64,000 nucleotides of DNA from positions 124,001-188,000 of the forward strand of contig QEYB01000882.1 of the NCBI GenBank assembly GCA_017562135.1, written 5' to 3'. This DNA is from Dipylidium caninum. Lineage: Eukaryota; Platyhelminthes; Cestoda; Cyclophyllidea; Dipylidiidae. Position 1 is the first letter of the stretch, and each line of letters begins with the position of its first letter. Made by a program: the position numbers and the translations under genes. Below the pieces are notes generated by a model that worked only from the letters and a program-made list of their open reading frames with translations, did not search any database and had not been told where the DNA came from. This document shows, piece after piece, positions 27,401 through 42,400 of this stretch.

Positions 27401-30400
27401 CCAGGCTTGTCCTCTTCCTATCTGTTTGTTACAGCCTTTCAGTGGTGATAATTTCGGCGCCATTATAGAAAGTAGTCTTGAAATGAGGAAACCATCGCCT
27501 GAGAAATGTGCGGTCAATGCAAATATTAAGTTGATGATGGGCACGCTTTCATAACAGTATGGATGCTGCCTTTACCATCGTGCACTGACTCTCAACGATA
27601 TTCCCTCTCCCTACCTCTTCAATCTCGTCCCCCTCCCACCATCGACATTATCAATTGTTTTTGACTTTTACATGTATGAACGACTAAGCGTGGCTTGGTA
27701 TTTACATCTGTGAGATTTAAAGGGCGTCAATTTGAGATATTCTAGGGCAGTTTTGACTGGTGATTGTCGATTCTTTATATCCGCGGCTGCAGAGTGGAAC
27801 ACAAAGAAGACGGGAATCGACTTACTGGGAGACTTTTTCAGAAAAGATGGATTGGCTAGTGTAGCCGCCTTCATCTTAATTTGCCACAGCCTAAATTCCG
27901 ACAGGTGTGTATAAGTAGTGTGTAATAATTTATAAAACCATTTTCATTGTCGCATACGTGTGTTGTAAGATGTTTCTGTTCTGAATGGAAACTACATTAT
28001 ACGTTGAAGCGCATCGAGGAAGCCAGGAGGTAGAAAGAAGTGAAGAGGAATCTCGTTAAAAGACATTTTTTCCGTGAAGGTAATTCTAATTCTGGTGGCG
28101 AAGGTGAATTGGCTTCGATTCGCCCCGAAACGCTCGCCGCATGGAGGTAGCCTTCGTCTATTGCTCGTCACTTCCCCACTCTGTCTACTTTTGCGGCGTT
28201 CATATGGCAAATTACCTCCTTTGGTTGATTGTATCATCGTTGTCCCGGGAGGACAGGGAATAGAAAAAGTTTTGGAGCTCTCATTGTAAAAGAGAATGTG
28301 GTTTGAGGCTTTAAAAATGAAAGAGTAAAAGAGTTAGTGGAAAGGCCATTATTCATATACTTTGAGTGGTTCAGACCCCGGATTCGTCTACCTTTAACTT
28401 TGGCAGGTACATCTCCGTTCCAGTCCACCGAAATGTCGATTCACCCGGTCAAGGAGTTTTTATGCTTCATCAGGGTCTCCAACGTCGATTCGCCGTAACG
28501 ATTATTCACGACGGAAAGTCAAACGCCAAACTACCAGTGGAATTCATCGACCTCCCCAAAGTGGTGGTTGGAAGGGCAAGAGACACACCCGAGTTCCACC
28601 TCTCAGACGAGCAAACACGAATTATCTCGCTCACCGTTTTTCCCGTCTCCTATCTTCCGCCAGCGGGCGATGACAGGTTAGTAGGAGAACTTAGCAATGA
28701 ACATCCCCACTTTCCAGTTACCCTCGAAAAACGGTGCAAAAGTCTGGGAATAGAATTAGATGACTGTGTAGAGTGGCTTTGAATTGGGCCACTCACCGAT
28801 TCCTAATCCCCTTAAGGCACCCCTCTTCTCCTCTCCTCTTGACTGTCAACGTGGATGGAAACCGTCGTAGCACCTGTGTCTATTTAGTCAAATACTCCGC
28901 AGTCATTTACTGAAATGAATGGGTTAATTCTATGGAGGTGAGACAGGTCGCCGAATCAGACGACACTCGAGATTTTGAGTCAATATTTATCCACACATAT
29001 CTTCCACAGTAATTATTTTTTGTTCGTCTGTCATTCATTAGTCTCACCGGTAACTCAAGTTAGCTTCCGCCCATTCTCTTCGTCGTCACTTTCCATGCTA
29101 CCAAGTTGCATTTGTGGAGACTTTTCGATTGTTCGGACGAGAAAGTCCATCTGCCCCAACTTCCACATCTACTAATTCCGCTTCCCTTCTTTAAGTGACT
29201 ACTGTCGTAGATGCCGTCTCTCATCACACTCCTTCAATTTTCGTTTTAGTGGGAAGTCCTCGACTGCCCAGTATTCTCCCCAAAATAAACGACATAGCCT
29301 TAAATGGTCTTTAACGTAGACTACCTAAAAGTTCACCTGTCGACCAGTATATTTCTTGCTTCTCGTAACCTTTCAGCATTTTGTCTACCTTCGAAAAATT
29401 TGTGCTTACCTTTGCGCCCGGCGGCTGATTTGTAGATTCAGCCACTATTTTTTCTTTAGTTCATCTTCGTTAAGGTTGCTACACATGGGGCGCTTTTTCG
29501 AGGGAAATTCAATAAGGCCGGAAAAGAAGGAATGGTGATAGGGGAGGGGAGGTGAGGTGAGGATCAGTCCACTACACGGTGTAACGCTTTTAATTTCAAT
29601 CTGTTCTTTGTGCCCCCCTACACACTTATGCAAATACCAACAGCAAAACCTTTTCGTCGTCAACTCTCATCCAAACTGGCCACACGACATGACTATGAGA
29701 CACGATCCACTCGTACTGTGCGAATGAGGCCACTAAGTCCACAATTCAGTCACTCGATTTCTTCATAGCAGGCAGGCAGATTTCTCGGTTCCTCACACAT
29801 CTGCCAGACCACGGCGCTTGGTCGGGTCTACGCGCGAGAGGAGGCCGTGGTAGGACTCCTTTTTCTTAGCCCCAAAATCCCTACTACCGTTTCCATTCGG
29901 AGTGGTGGTGTGTGCTCCATGTAGTGACGTCTACCAGGCAATGGATGGCAATTCCAGAAGTGTCCGTATCCATCGAGTGACATTTATGTCAATGATATTG
30001 AAAGTTCTGCCGACTTCAAATACTACCACTTAAAATCACGTTCTCCATCCAAACAGTCATCCAGGCATTTTTATTTGTCAGAATAAAGTTATTTATAGTT
30101 TGCAGTGCGTTATAAATTATGCAGGAAGTAACTCGGACGCCATATTTGTGTATTGGGTGAACAACAAATGAGTGGGGCGAGGGAGGACGAAGAAAAGCGC
30201 GGAGGGGGGAGGGCGTGGGAGAAAGGGCAAGGCGAGGGGGATGAACTCCTAATACAGACCAACCCACCATTTAAGTGTTACATTTAAATTGCATTTTCGA
30301 GGTGGAAGGATGTGAGTAGGTTGGAGATTAACTTCAATTGGGAAGGTTGATATGGGAAAAACAACTGAGCAACCAACACTAGCCTCATCCTCCTCGTCAC

Positions 30401-33400
30401 CGTTGTCGTCATCCTCATTTTCTGGACCTTCGTCTACCTCATTAAACTCTATTCCCCCGTCTGCTCCAATCCCCTAAGCGCCTACGGCTTAAATATCGCA
30501 ATTGGGTAAACCACATACCATTCGTGTTTTTTGCCCTCTCCCTTAAAAATGGCATTTCAGGCTGTATATTTTGGCATGAGGGGCGAAGGTTTGGTGTGAG
30601 GAATGAGAAAATACCATTTTGTTTGTAACGAATGCGCCTAAATCCCGAAACATGCGGCGCTAACTGAGCCCGTTTATTCCACTTTATTTAGTTGACGGAC
30701 TTATGCGTGTCCTCGACCATTGAGAATACCTTTGAAACCGCGAAAGTTGTCAAGTGGAAGAAATGCCCTTCCCTTCTACACTTTTGTTCTCACCAAATGT
30801 AACTTTTACGGGTGTCTATCCTTTTTTGCATTTATCCTCCCGCAGATGTTTTACTAGTTGTTTAGTCATTACAAAATGAAGGTTAAGCACTCCATATCGT
30901 CCGCCAGGGTGTTGTTGCGTTAAATATGGCTTAACAGTGACGTGAGGTTGTTAGCAGTCGAGAGGAGGAGGAATGTCCTTCTGTCCTTTAGTGGTGCAGC
31001 GATCGACTGGAGTTATAATGGTATTTTGACACTTGAAATAACAATTTTGCGCATTTAATTGGGATTTTCTGCTAAAAAAATATCCTCTTGCCAGTTAAGC
31101 ACTTGTAATGGTTTGGTAATTGAGATGAAAGGCTCCAAACTTGGAGCGAAAGTTGTGGCACCTTAACGCCGATTCTTCTACGTTCTACTTTATCAAACCC
31201 ACGTTAATGGCTTTTGAACTCATAAATAGTCATTTTTTGTCAAATAAAGTGTACTTAACTTTCTTGAGAAGATATCTTCCAAGCCGGCCATTTCCTCGCG
31301 ACAATCCGTCTTCCATCCTCGTGAGAAATGTCGGACCCAACTAACAGCTTGAAGTCGCCCCTCGTCAGAAACCTCACCGTCGCCCAGTCTGTGATGCGTC
31401 AAAGAGGCATTATATCGAATCGATGCTGTCCTCTATATGAAGGTGTCACAGGCTGCCCTAAAATCGTTTAATCTAGTTGATTAGTTTACCACTGACAGTC
31501 GTAGAAGACGTGGTCAAGCTGAAAGGGGCTGAAAAAGGGGAGTGGCGGAAGCATCTTTCGTCCCACACCACTGTTCACTGTACCCATTCGCCTAAGTACA
31601 CTAAAACAAATGTACTTTCAGCGTTTCCAGTGGTCAGCGGATTTAATTTGTTAAGTAGCGGTTTAGTGACAATACTAACCGCTGGTAAAATGGTCGTAAG
31701 TGCAGAGGATGTAAGGGGACATGGCACACTAAACCCTGCTGAGTTCATTTTGAGGCGTATATGTCAGCCTCTACGAGATTAGGTGTGAAAACCAAAAAAG
31801 AAGAGAGGCGTTCTTGTGGTGACCATTTGAAATAGCCAACTGCAGAAGAACACTATATTTATGTATTCATGGTATAAAAAGCATTGCAGTGCGGTGGAAG
31901 ATAAGTCGGAGGGCATGTCATCCGGCGGAGGTAGGACAATATACCGATGACGCTTAAGTGCATGCAAAAACAATAAAATTGCGTACTATAGAAGTAAGTC
32001 TTAATGCTCATGATACAGGAATAGGCATTCCTTCAGAAGTTCATTTTTAAAATATTCATACCCTATTGGTTGGAACTCTTCTCAACTCATAGGGACAGAA
32101 TTTTCCTTTCCTCTTCCAATAAGAGAATTGACCTATTTGGGTACTCTCGGCAGTTCCCTTTAGTCGCTGACATCTTAGCTCAGAATATGGGTGGAAAAAA
32201 GATTGCTTCGGTTTTTCTTTCAGTCGAGGTTACCTCCAGCGCCCGCATACAACCCTTCGGAGAGGCGACATAGGGAATAGGAGTCGAGGTGCATCCTCCT
32301 TGCTGCTATTATGCAGAAGGGCGCTGGCGGGCTATTAATAGCAAGTCATGAAAATGGAATAATGGCTGAAACCGCGCAGATTGAGGAGCCAGTGTAGCTA
32401 ATCATCCCGGCTATTATTACTTTGGTGAGACCAAAATTAATATGAATAGGCTAGAGTAGTGTCCGAGAGGTGGTAGAAGCCTACGTCTGAATAATTTAAA
32501 CTTGTAATAAATGCGAGAGTACGGGTGCAACACCATTCTTTCTGTCAAGAATAAAAAAGAGAAAAAGATATTTCTTCCATGATAAGCAGTAATTCACACC
32601 ACTTTTCACACTCTACTACACCTGACGGATGAGATGTGATTTCAGGGGTTTGGTAGGGGAGAAGAAGCCCACTGTGGTAGTGCTTTCATTGTTCCCTGTT
32701 TTTTCCCCTCCATATTTCTATTTTCCCTCTCCTATTGCTTGTAGGACCTTCTACCGATTCGAGGCAGCCTGGGACAGCTCTTTGCACGGTTGCAGCCTCC
32801 TCAATCGCGTCACGCCTAAGGGGCACTCAGTGTACATCACCATGTCGTGCTATGCTCATCTAAGCTGTAGCTTGGATCACATCTGCATAACCAAGGATTT
32901 TGCCATGGTTATCTATCCGCGATCATCCCCCATTACGGTACCCAGGTGCGCAATTCTCCCATTCCACCGATTTGTCTTACTTTGTTATGAGATTACAGGC
33001 GGGACGGTTCAGGGCCGGGCGGTGCGGTGCACGGCGGAGAGGGGGGCCGGTGGTGTAGGTGATGGCGTAGGAGGATATGAAGGAATGGTTTTGTTCTGTA
33101 CGATCAAAAGACTAGACTTGGGTGTGGTGATGCCTCACTATCAACCGCTCCACATATGCTGGTTTTACGCAGTCGATGGCTTAATGGGTGTTGTGATCAT
33201 TCTTATTATTATCATCTTCTACTTATTCTTGCTCTTTTTCCACGCCTTCGTTACTGATAGGTGCAGTAGTGCAACCTGACTTGAAATCTCTTCCAATGAC
33301 GGGGAAGGAATATTCAAATTATCTTGATAATACTATTTCATTGTTTTCTCCTGTTATTGTTTTTGTGATCCTAGTGTTTCAATGAAGTTCTAGTTTGGCC

Positions 33401-36400
33401 AAATGGATGCCAAGAAGGCGAGGGTCTGTTGATGTCAGGCCTACTGTCCACATTACCATATAATCCCATTCGTAGTATCCTGATTCCTTAACGGGGCAGA
33501 ATATTATTTTCCCAGAAGAGATTGCTTTTTTCGATTTCGCCACCTAAGGCTTACAAGGTGCATGTCAAATGGAGGAATCTTGACCGCTACAGACGGTCGG
33601 GCTTCCGGGCCTTTTTAGAGAATGAGGGAAACGTGAGTGCGAGAGAGAGACAGCGGAATGGTTTGAAATATGATTCGTGCAAGGCATCCTGACTTGATCT
33701 GGCATTCGATCACATCATTTCTACTTTGCTGTTGAGATCATGTCTGCGAGATGAGAGGACAGTTGAAGACAAAAGTGCGAAGAAACGTGTTCTTCTCTCG
33801 GTCTCCTTCAGCTTATACAAATCTGTAGCACAGGATTACAAATTAAAGGGAGCTCTGCACAGACTTATTTGACCAACAACTCCATTCTCAGACCCTCTCG
33901 TTTATTTTCCCACTCCGGCGTCCAAGACGGTCTGAAAATGTAATACAAAGAGGCGTCACTAGGAAGTAACCACATTGCAAATTAAGATGGGTAACTATTG
34001 TGGCCATTTGCAGAGTACTTGTTTTTATTTGGAGGACATATTTCCTTATTACCAAACTTTCAGACTCTCACTAGACGGTTTTTCTCCATCTCAAACAACA
34101 CTCAATGAGACTCTTTACCCTATCTTAACTCTTGAGCGCGAGTACCATATCGCTTTTTCCCATTCTTCTTGCTTCATTTAAGGGATTTCGAGATTTCCTG
34201 AAGTGGTCTTCAAAATGTAAAGTCCATACAGTAGCATTTACAAAAAGACCAAACGAGGTTCTGCAGACATTGTCGTCTTTCGTTTATAGGGTCGAAGAAA
34301 TTGACTATGGTTAGTATATTTACAAAGTGATATTTAATGCCACACTTTTCCCGACGTGATTGTCACAGGTGGAAAGAAGGGGACTGTCGTGACCATCTAT
34401 AGGCAGTATAACGCCCCACGTTAGAAGGTAATAGTTTAAAAGTCCGCCCAAATTTGGTGGTAAAGTTCAAAGGACTTTTAGGAATTTCTCCTTTTCCTGC
34501 TCACCGTTTTCACTATGGCAAGATTGGTATAGAGCATCCCGAGGGGACTGAGGTGCCGCGTCCCCTCCGGTCATTTGGACAGGTACGATACCTGGGTGTG
34601 CACTTTAGCCGCTTTTCATGACGCTGACATCACAGAAGATGGAAGCACGCAGGAATGAACAATTTATTTGAGGTGAGAAGAGTCGAGGAGGGGCTCGAAC
34701 AGGTGGCGAGTCCAGATTTTCAAAAAAAAATCGCCTTCCACATTTGCGAGTCCATTAGGAGAGTGGCAGTCAGACCGCAACCTCAAATGAAGCGGTACTG
34801 AGGAGTGGCAGCTAAAAAACTAGTAGCCAATGAAGTAGGTAGTAGATTAATTATAGAGCGCCTAAAATTGTGCGCATTTAAAAAATGGCGTTTTGGGAAT
34901 GCAAATACGTAGCCAAATTAGGTGTTGTGAGATTTTGTCCCCGTTGCAAGAGTTATTATCCACCACGGTATCCTAGATAATTGCGCCCCTTCGCCATAAG
35001 GACACGTCAGACTTTGAGAGGTTGCCTGATTCCAGGTAATCTTTCACCGCCATGCCAATTTAAGCTTAATGCTCACTGTTCACTGTTCTTCTGTTTTCTC
35101 TTCTTTTAATATTCGACAGACCCATACGTTCACTCATTGGGTCCCTGCTGAACCAAGTTGACCTGCATCATGTCACAGGTATATACGACCTCCAATTGTG
35201 GAAGATGCCGAGCCACTGTGAGTGTAAAATTTGGTCCACCATTTCTCCTACACTCTCTTTCCATCCAAGTTGACATAAGTTGACCATGAAAAATGAATTG
35301 TTGATGTTTTATGAACGAGGTCATAGTGGGAACTCATCCTCCTCCCTTACCAACTTAAATAGTGCTTTTTCATGTGAATGCGCAATAGCGGAAGCTCTCA
35401 ATGTACCGAGGCATTTGCCACACTCAACTTACGTACGAGGGGAGGAAAATATTCGGGGTTGGAGGCCACGAAGTGATTCTCTCATTTTGGATCACCAAAT
35501 TGAATTGGAAAGGCTCTCATTCGTCGAATCGGTATGTCATCTACTGATTTTATGCAACAAACTGAGATATAAAAAAGAGTAAAAAAAACAAACGCATTGC
35601 CCATGTGTTAAAGGGAAATGTGCAGAGACCCTGACATTTGATCCACTGTCCCTCGGGTTTTTGAGTTAATTTTGTTCACCTATTAAAAGAAGCTAGTAAA
35701 TAATCTTCTGTATTACTAATTTGCAGTTTAACATCTAACGTTTGCGCAGCATAGGGAATATTAATGGAGATGTCTAAAACTATGGTCCAATATTATGTAA
35801 ATTTGAGAAAACCGCAGAAGTAAATGTTCATTTTAATTAACTGATAATGGATTATTTAACGGGATTTGTGAGTACCTTGCTCGACAAAAATGAAGTTGTC
35901 TGTTGGGAAGCAATTCGTTTGTCCTAAGCCATTAATTATCCATGAATAAATTTGCTTTTTTATTTAAAACCTTTGCCCCTTGGCCTTGATCTAAACAATG
36001 TGGAATTCAACTTCGTCGACTTGTTAATTATTACTTTCACAATAACAAAAACTTTGGGCGATTGGTTTAAAACATCCACTGTTATTAGAGAATAGTAGTG
36101 GACCCGAAAACCATCTAACTTATTGCTTTCATCCCTTTCTACCAATATCTTCCTACTAACCAAAATACACGACATTTCTGTGGACGTCTGTTAATTCCTT
36201 TGATTAGTACCATTAACAGTGAAGATCGCAGCGAAAAAGACAATTCGCTATTGCATAAACAAGTAAGACGCGGAAACTCTAAATCCCAGTGAATCCAAAC
36301 CTTACGGGAGACATTCCACGTTGTCGTCGAGGGTTGGGCTAGAAACCAGGCATCCTTCGCATGCCGATCCGAAATCGGGATATCAAAATGTGTGACTATT

Positions 36401-39400
36401 TAATTATTGGAACCCTTAATTCATTCATAGGTCGAAAAGACGAAACAATTCCTCTCTTTACGGGAGGCGATGAAGGCAAAGAGACAGAAGAGTCTGCTTC
36501 AAAAGTTGGACGCAATAATTAAACAGCTCCAGGGCGATCATTCTTACGACCTCGCGTCTCAAGTCAATAAGAATTTATCTTCCAAGCTGTCCCTGTTTGA
36601 GTACGCTGAGTCCTTCGTAATGGGGTTTTGTTAGCACGCAGTATTTTTTTCTAATGTGGGCTAGTGCAACAGCACGAAATTTTCACATTTAAAATGAACG
36701 TCTATTTCTCCCAAAGAGTGGACTTTATGCGTGTGATGTAATGTTGGATTTTATTTTGGCATACAATCTTGCCACAATCTTGCCGCTTCTTCTACAGATT
36801 TTTACCGCTTTTACGCCTTCAAAGGGCGGTATCTGCCCTTCCGTCAATTGTGCGGCAATTTCGTCCGCCCGACGGTGTCCCTGTTATCACATTTGTTTTG
36901 AGTCAGGAGCACTATAAAAACTACCCCTTTTTTCACGTACTGATACTGTTTAAAAAAAATTAATTCTGTCTGCTGTCACCAGAGCTGGATTTGCTAAATC
37001 GTAGACACTTATAAATTGGCCAGAGATGTAGAATCGCGTAGACCACAAGACTTTTAGAATTTTTCATTTGTCACCAGATTCGTAATCAAATGGGGAATGA
37101 ATGGTGCCTGGATTGAGAATGATAGCGGGAGGAGGAAAAGGGGGGAGGTTGGATGTGGCAACATTTTTACACTTGAGGAAAATATATTATGTGAACCAAA
37201 AAATGATCCGGTTAAAGGGGGGTATTTCAATGTAGAAGTCGTTATTAACACCCTTATCTTTAAATTTGCCGTTGAAATATGGATAGGTGCGGCTTTGAAA
37301 ATCTTCAGGAATATAACATTCATTTACAATTTTTAGCGGAAACCCGCCCATAACCTCATCTGAGGTCGTAGCTCGACCAAGTCCGGTTTCCACCAAAACT
37401 TCCATCCTCGAGGCCTTCGATAAGGCCGCACTGCTATCCACATGTGTCAGCATTCTCGGCTTCATTAGACCCGTAAGCAAGCGAGTGACCCTCGAGCAAG
37501 TGTTGTTTGTAGAACGGGCACAATCACCACTACGACAGATTATATTTTCGGAAGGGAGATTAATTAGCTGTAAGGACCGCAATATCCCCTCTTCCTCAAC
37601 CTTCATGTTGTATCCGGCAGCTTTAAATCCAGTTCGAGCCACTTTGGTATCAGCGTCACTTTTGTCCGGAATTTTTGTCACAATTGTCATTTTTACGAAA
37701 CGCTTCCTTTCTTTTATATTTGGCGATAAATTGTGCCGTGAGTAGTTAGGATAACGCTAAAATTTTTCTTTCACCATCTCACCTGTTATATGGTTCCTTT
37801 CAAGGCCTCATCATCATATGCGGAGACATGCAGGAAGTTGACAAGATGATTAGCAATGACTAAGTAGTCCATGGACCGGCTGTTTGTTGAATGACTGCGT
37901 TTGCCTATTCTTTTATGCATAAACTTAAAAACCCCTTCTTCTATCTGACTACTTCTTTTAAGTTCATCTGGGGAGAGTATTGTGTACAATTAGTTCCAGT
38001 TAGGAGCTTCGATATAAACGGTAGAGCGTACCTTGTACACCCTAAAGGTTAACCGGTCAAGAAGACCCGTGTATTTAAAACTTCTAATTTAGTGAATGCA
38101 CAATCAGGTCGTCTTCCCGTTGCCTTAGTAACTATGCTCTAATATTTTTACTATTCAGAGCCATTCAGTCGTCGGCAATTTCATGGAAGGAATGGACAGT
38201 GATTCCTCCATTGCCACAAGTGACAGCAGTGACGTCTACTCCAGTCTCGTCGAGGGTAAAAATATTGCCTTATTTAACTGCCTGTCGTTACGCACAGAGG
38301 GGCTACATTTCTTGTTGAGTAGAAAAAGAATCTTAGTCGCAGTCGTCCCCCTATTTGAATGTAAAATAGACTTAGCTACAATCTCAAGCTGCAAACAAAT
38401 CTACTTTGCCCTTCTTCCTCTGATAAAAGTGCCGCGGGGTGGAAGTTAAAAGTGTAATAATGAGGGGTTTCCCAACCCAACGAGCTTTTCGACAAGCATG
38501 AGGATTGACTTATATGCAATACTTTATTTACACCATCATCTATAGTGTTAAAAGCATATGAAAATTAAGAGATTTTGACTTTTGCGTCATATCCTCTACT
38601 GCGAACACATCAAGATATGACGACGTGCGCTAAAGTTTTTGCAGACTTTAACAAACATATTCACACCGTAGATTGAAAAGCGACTTTTTGTTTTGAGAAC
38701 CTTATGTCCGTATCTTTAAAATATATATTGAGATCAGTTCAGCACAATGTTGATTTTTAACAGACAATCAAATGGGTCCTTTTCAAATTTCCAAAAACAA
38801 GGCCAATTTCCTTTCAGTTGAGCTGGTTAAAATTTCAATTTTTATATTTAGTATAATGTCAGTTGACATAAGGAAATTGCCAAAGCTGTTCCCGTTTCCG
38901 TTTCTATTTTCATCTCCATTTTAACAAGTAGTTCAGTGGACATTGTTTATTCTGTCCACATTTCTTCCAAGTCGCATTGAGCCTAGGAACTTTCATTAAG
39001 GTCGTAACAAACCCAATTCTACTCGTCCAGCACTGACTCAAAACGCGCAATAAGTGAGGGCTTCACGAAGGGATGTTCCAAATTTGCTTGATTGTCAATT
39101 TACAGTTCACACTGCGGAGCTGATTGTTATTGCCCAAGAAAGATTTCCCTTGATACTTACTCCGGCTCACTAAAGCTTGGCCCCTTTTTTTCCTGATTTT
39201 CCACGAGAGCATATTAATAAATCATAAGGAGCACCAAGTCTGTTGTGGGGGAAAAATAAGTTTCTCTCTTGTAAAAAATCGCCACCAAAATGAGCACACA
39301 TTTTGGTGTTTTCGCCGGAGTAGAAATCATGCGTTTCGAGTGTGATGTAGAAATTATGAAGAAGTCGGATAATTTCCTCTACCTAAATTCCACTTTTTCT

Positions 39401-42400
39401 TCATACCACCTTGGTATTTCGAATTTTGTCCGTTCTAATCATATTTTGAATGGAAGTCTCTGTGCCTTTGTTTATAAAAAAAATCAGCATCGTTTATGAA
39501 CAAAGTTTGTTACGCATAATCGAATAGCCTGATAATCTTTGTCCTTCAATTACAATAGGATTCGAAACTCCTTTCAAAAGTTGCTTCCGCACACACACGC
39601 ACACACATATACTTTCTCTTTCCATGACGAAGGGGAGAATAAATTTTTTCTTTGAGAGCGAAGGAAGAGTTTTGCGGACGTGGGGATGGGGTGAGGAAGG
39701 AGACGACTGTCCTCAAGAGGGACAGGAAACAATACATTCTGTCCCCTGTGCCACGCAAGTAATGAGGCGAGCAGGTCTAAATAACTATAAAAAGTTTCCT
39801 TTTCAATTGCCTCCAAGTTCATACACTTCCATAGTCTTCCTCATTTTTAGGAGTTGGCTACTCTCCCAAATCTACTGCGGACTCGGTGTTTTTGCAATGC
39901 GGTGAAGTGAGGCACGAATTGGTCTGTGCTCGATGCGATGAGGTAAGATGATGTCCTACTTCACCACCTCAATTATCACTCACAAACTTCAATAAATGAC
40001 CTACAAACTGGTGATTCTACCGCAAGGTTTAGATGTGAATTCCTGGCGACGTCGCACTGCTTCATTTGCCGTCGATCAACGCCTTCAAAATTGCGGTTGG
40101 GGATTCATTCACCAGGCAGCGAACCCATTTTTCTGTCCGTCATACCTAAGCTTACCTCACAAATGGGACATTAAATTGGTAATTAACAAATATTAAGATC
40201 GGCTAATAAATGTCGAAAGTAGGTTGCCTGGGGTCTTCAACCTTCACAATTAAACACACCCATAAGTACATGTCCATCGTGACACTATAAAGATCCCGTG
40301 ATTTTCAAATCACAATGCCATAGAATTCATAATTCCTCCTCGTACGCAAGACATGAGTCTGGCGTAACTTGGCCACTCAGATAGTTAGGTTGGAACACTC
40401 ATTATGCTTCCACGGTGCCACATACGCGAAATCGTGAGACGTTCGAGGAGATGTGTTGGTGTAATGCGCTATGCACATTAACGCTCCACCCCCCCCCCTC
40501 CCCCTGTGGGGTGTTCTCGCCTCAGCCTGACAGCACTTCGGCAGGGTGAGTGACAAATTAAGTTAAATTGCCTGTGTTAAAGGGGGCCTAAGAATACGCA
40601 AATTTAGCGAATAAATTTGCTTCTGTCACGTAGGTGGCATTACACGCGAGTTTCTCCTCAATTATTAATAGAAAGCGAATGTTTACTCCCATGGGAATAT
40701 TGTATGAGCAGAGAGATGCAATTTAAATATTTTTTTTAAATTGAGAAAAACAATCCCAAACTCCATCTACCATAGTGATATGACACTACCAACTCTCGAG
40801 GGCAATATATGTGATAATCTTTCTGTAACAGGTAAGAAAAATTACTGTTTCTTATAGCCTAAAATTAAGTTTACTAAAAATAACCCATTAATTACACTCT
40901 TAGTCAAATTATCATGTTGCTGTCTTGTAATTTCATCTTTCACTACTCTACAGTTTCCATGTTAATACAATACCCTGGGAGAAAGACAGTGGAGGTTGGC
41001 AAAGCTTTTATTCGCTGAAGTGTGACTTTAACAACCGAGGATGACAGTATACCGGGAGGCGCAGATTTTCACATTTATATGCTTGGAAGGGGCTTCGTCA
41101 ACTCTATCAGCAGACAAATTTTCATGGGAATTGCGTGAAAATTACTTATTTACATTCCACACCAAAAATAAGGTGGGCTGGTGTAGGCGGATGCAGGCAA
41201 GACACGTGAGGTTGTTGGTTAATTTACAGTGATATGAGTAACCCTCCTCTGCTCTCACCTCAGTGCTTATTATTAAGTGCTTCATTCACTCTACTTCTGA
41301 GGAAATCGGGAACTTTTATTCCGCCTAAATTGGAGAGGACTGTCAGAGTTTGAACCTCTACTCTCGTCTCTACCCTCTGACCTGGAGAAAGAGTGGACCA
41401 GTGGGAGGATATGGACCTCTAAATGTGACAATGACGTAAAGACCGTCCCTTTGTGGCAAGGGGAACAAGCTTACCTTTTGGAAGTTGTACACTGCTACAA
41501 AAATAACAGCCCACGGGGTGTGACATCTTAATCCCCAGCCTTTCATTTGACACCTCTCCGATCATGACTAACTCGTTGCACCTGCGTTTGTAACGCCAGA
41601 ATCTAGTGGCTTCATCCCACTTTTTATGGTGAATTTAGTCAGGTGTGGCATGGCCATGAGATTGTGACCTCATGACTACATTCGTTATTTGACCTATTCT
41701 ACCGCCTTTAAACGCATTAAATCGCGATAATATCCGCATGAAGACGAGGTTCGCCTCCGCTTGACAATCATTGTGCACCCAATTACTATTCATTATAAAT
41801 AGACCTATTTCAGTGGTATAATACCATCAATGCGTCAACACTTCAACCGATCGGATGCCTTGAACCGCTGTTATTCCAACTCCACGTTGTAACTAGTGGT
41901 GTTTCATTCTTGGGATCTAATGATATCAGTCATCCTAAACAGCTATACTGTGAAATACCTCGTTGAAGGACATTTAAACGTAGCTTGATTTACCAAAAAT
42001 AAACCGGTCAAAGAAAATTTCGCCACATTCCTATGGTCTTACTTTAGATTCGCATAAGCCCAGTAGTAAACCGACGAGGATTAATGCTCATGACGGACGA
42101 ATCCAACCCGACGTGGGTACCGCGATGGATAATGGTTCGGCGACCCTTTCTCTACATATACGAAAGTGAGAAGGACACTCTGGAACGACGGATAATTAAC
42201 CTCAAAGTGGCCCAGCTGGATTACAGGTGAGTGTGGTATATATTACATCCCCTATCTTCTTTCTCCCTTCCTTTAGTGCGGATGAAAATGAAATCTTCTG
42301 TCCGAGTAGCCCCGAGTCTTCAACCCAAAAGACGGTGGAATCTGCCAAACATCCGACCATTTTTGCCCTGAATTATGCTGACCGGAAGGTTTACATGAAG

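Noticed and set aside
32946..33279. Hydrophobic extension of kinesin exon 28, looking like a membrane anchor
   Set aside because: It is intron read-through. The family alignment and the phase-2 join place the exon end at 32945, and exon 29 continues the KIF1A sequence.
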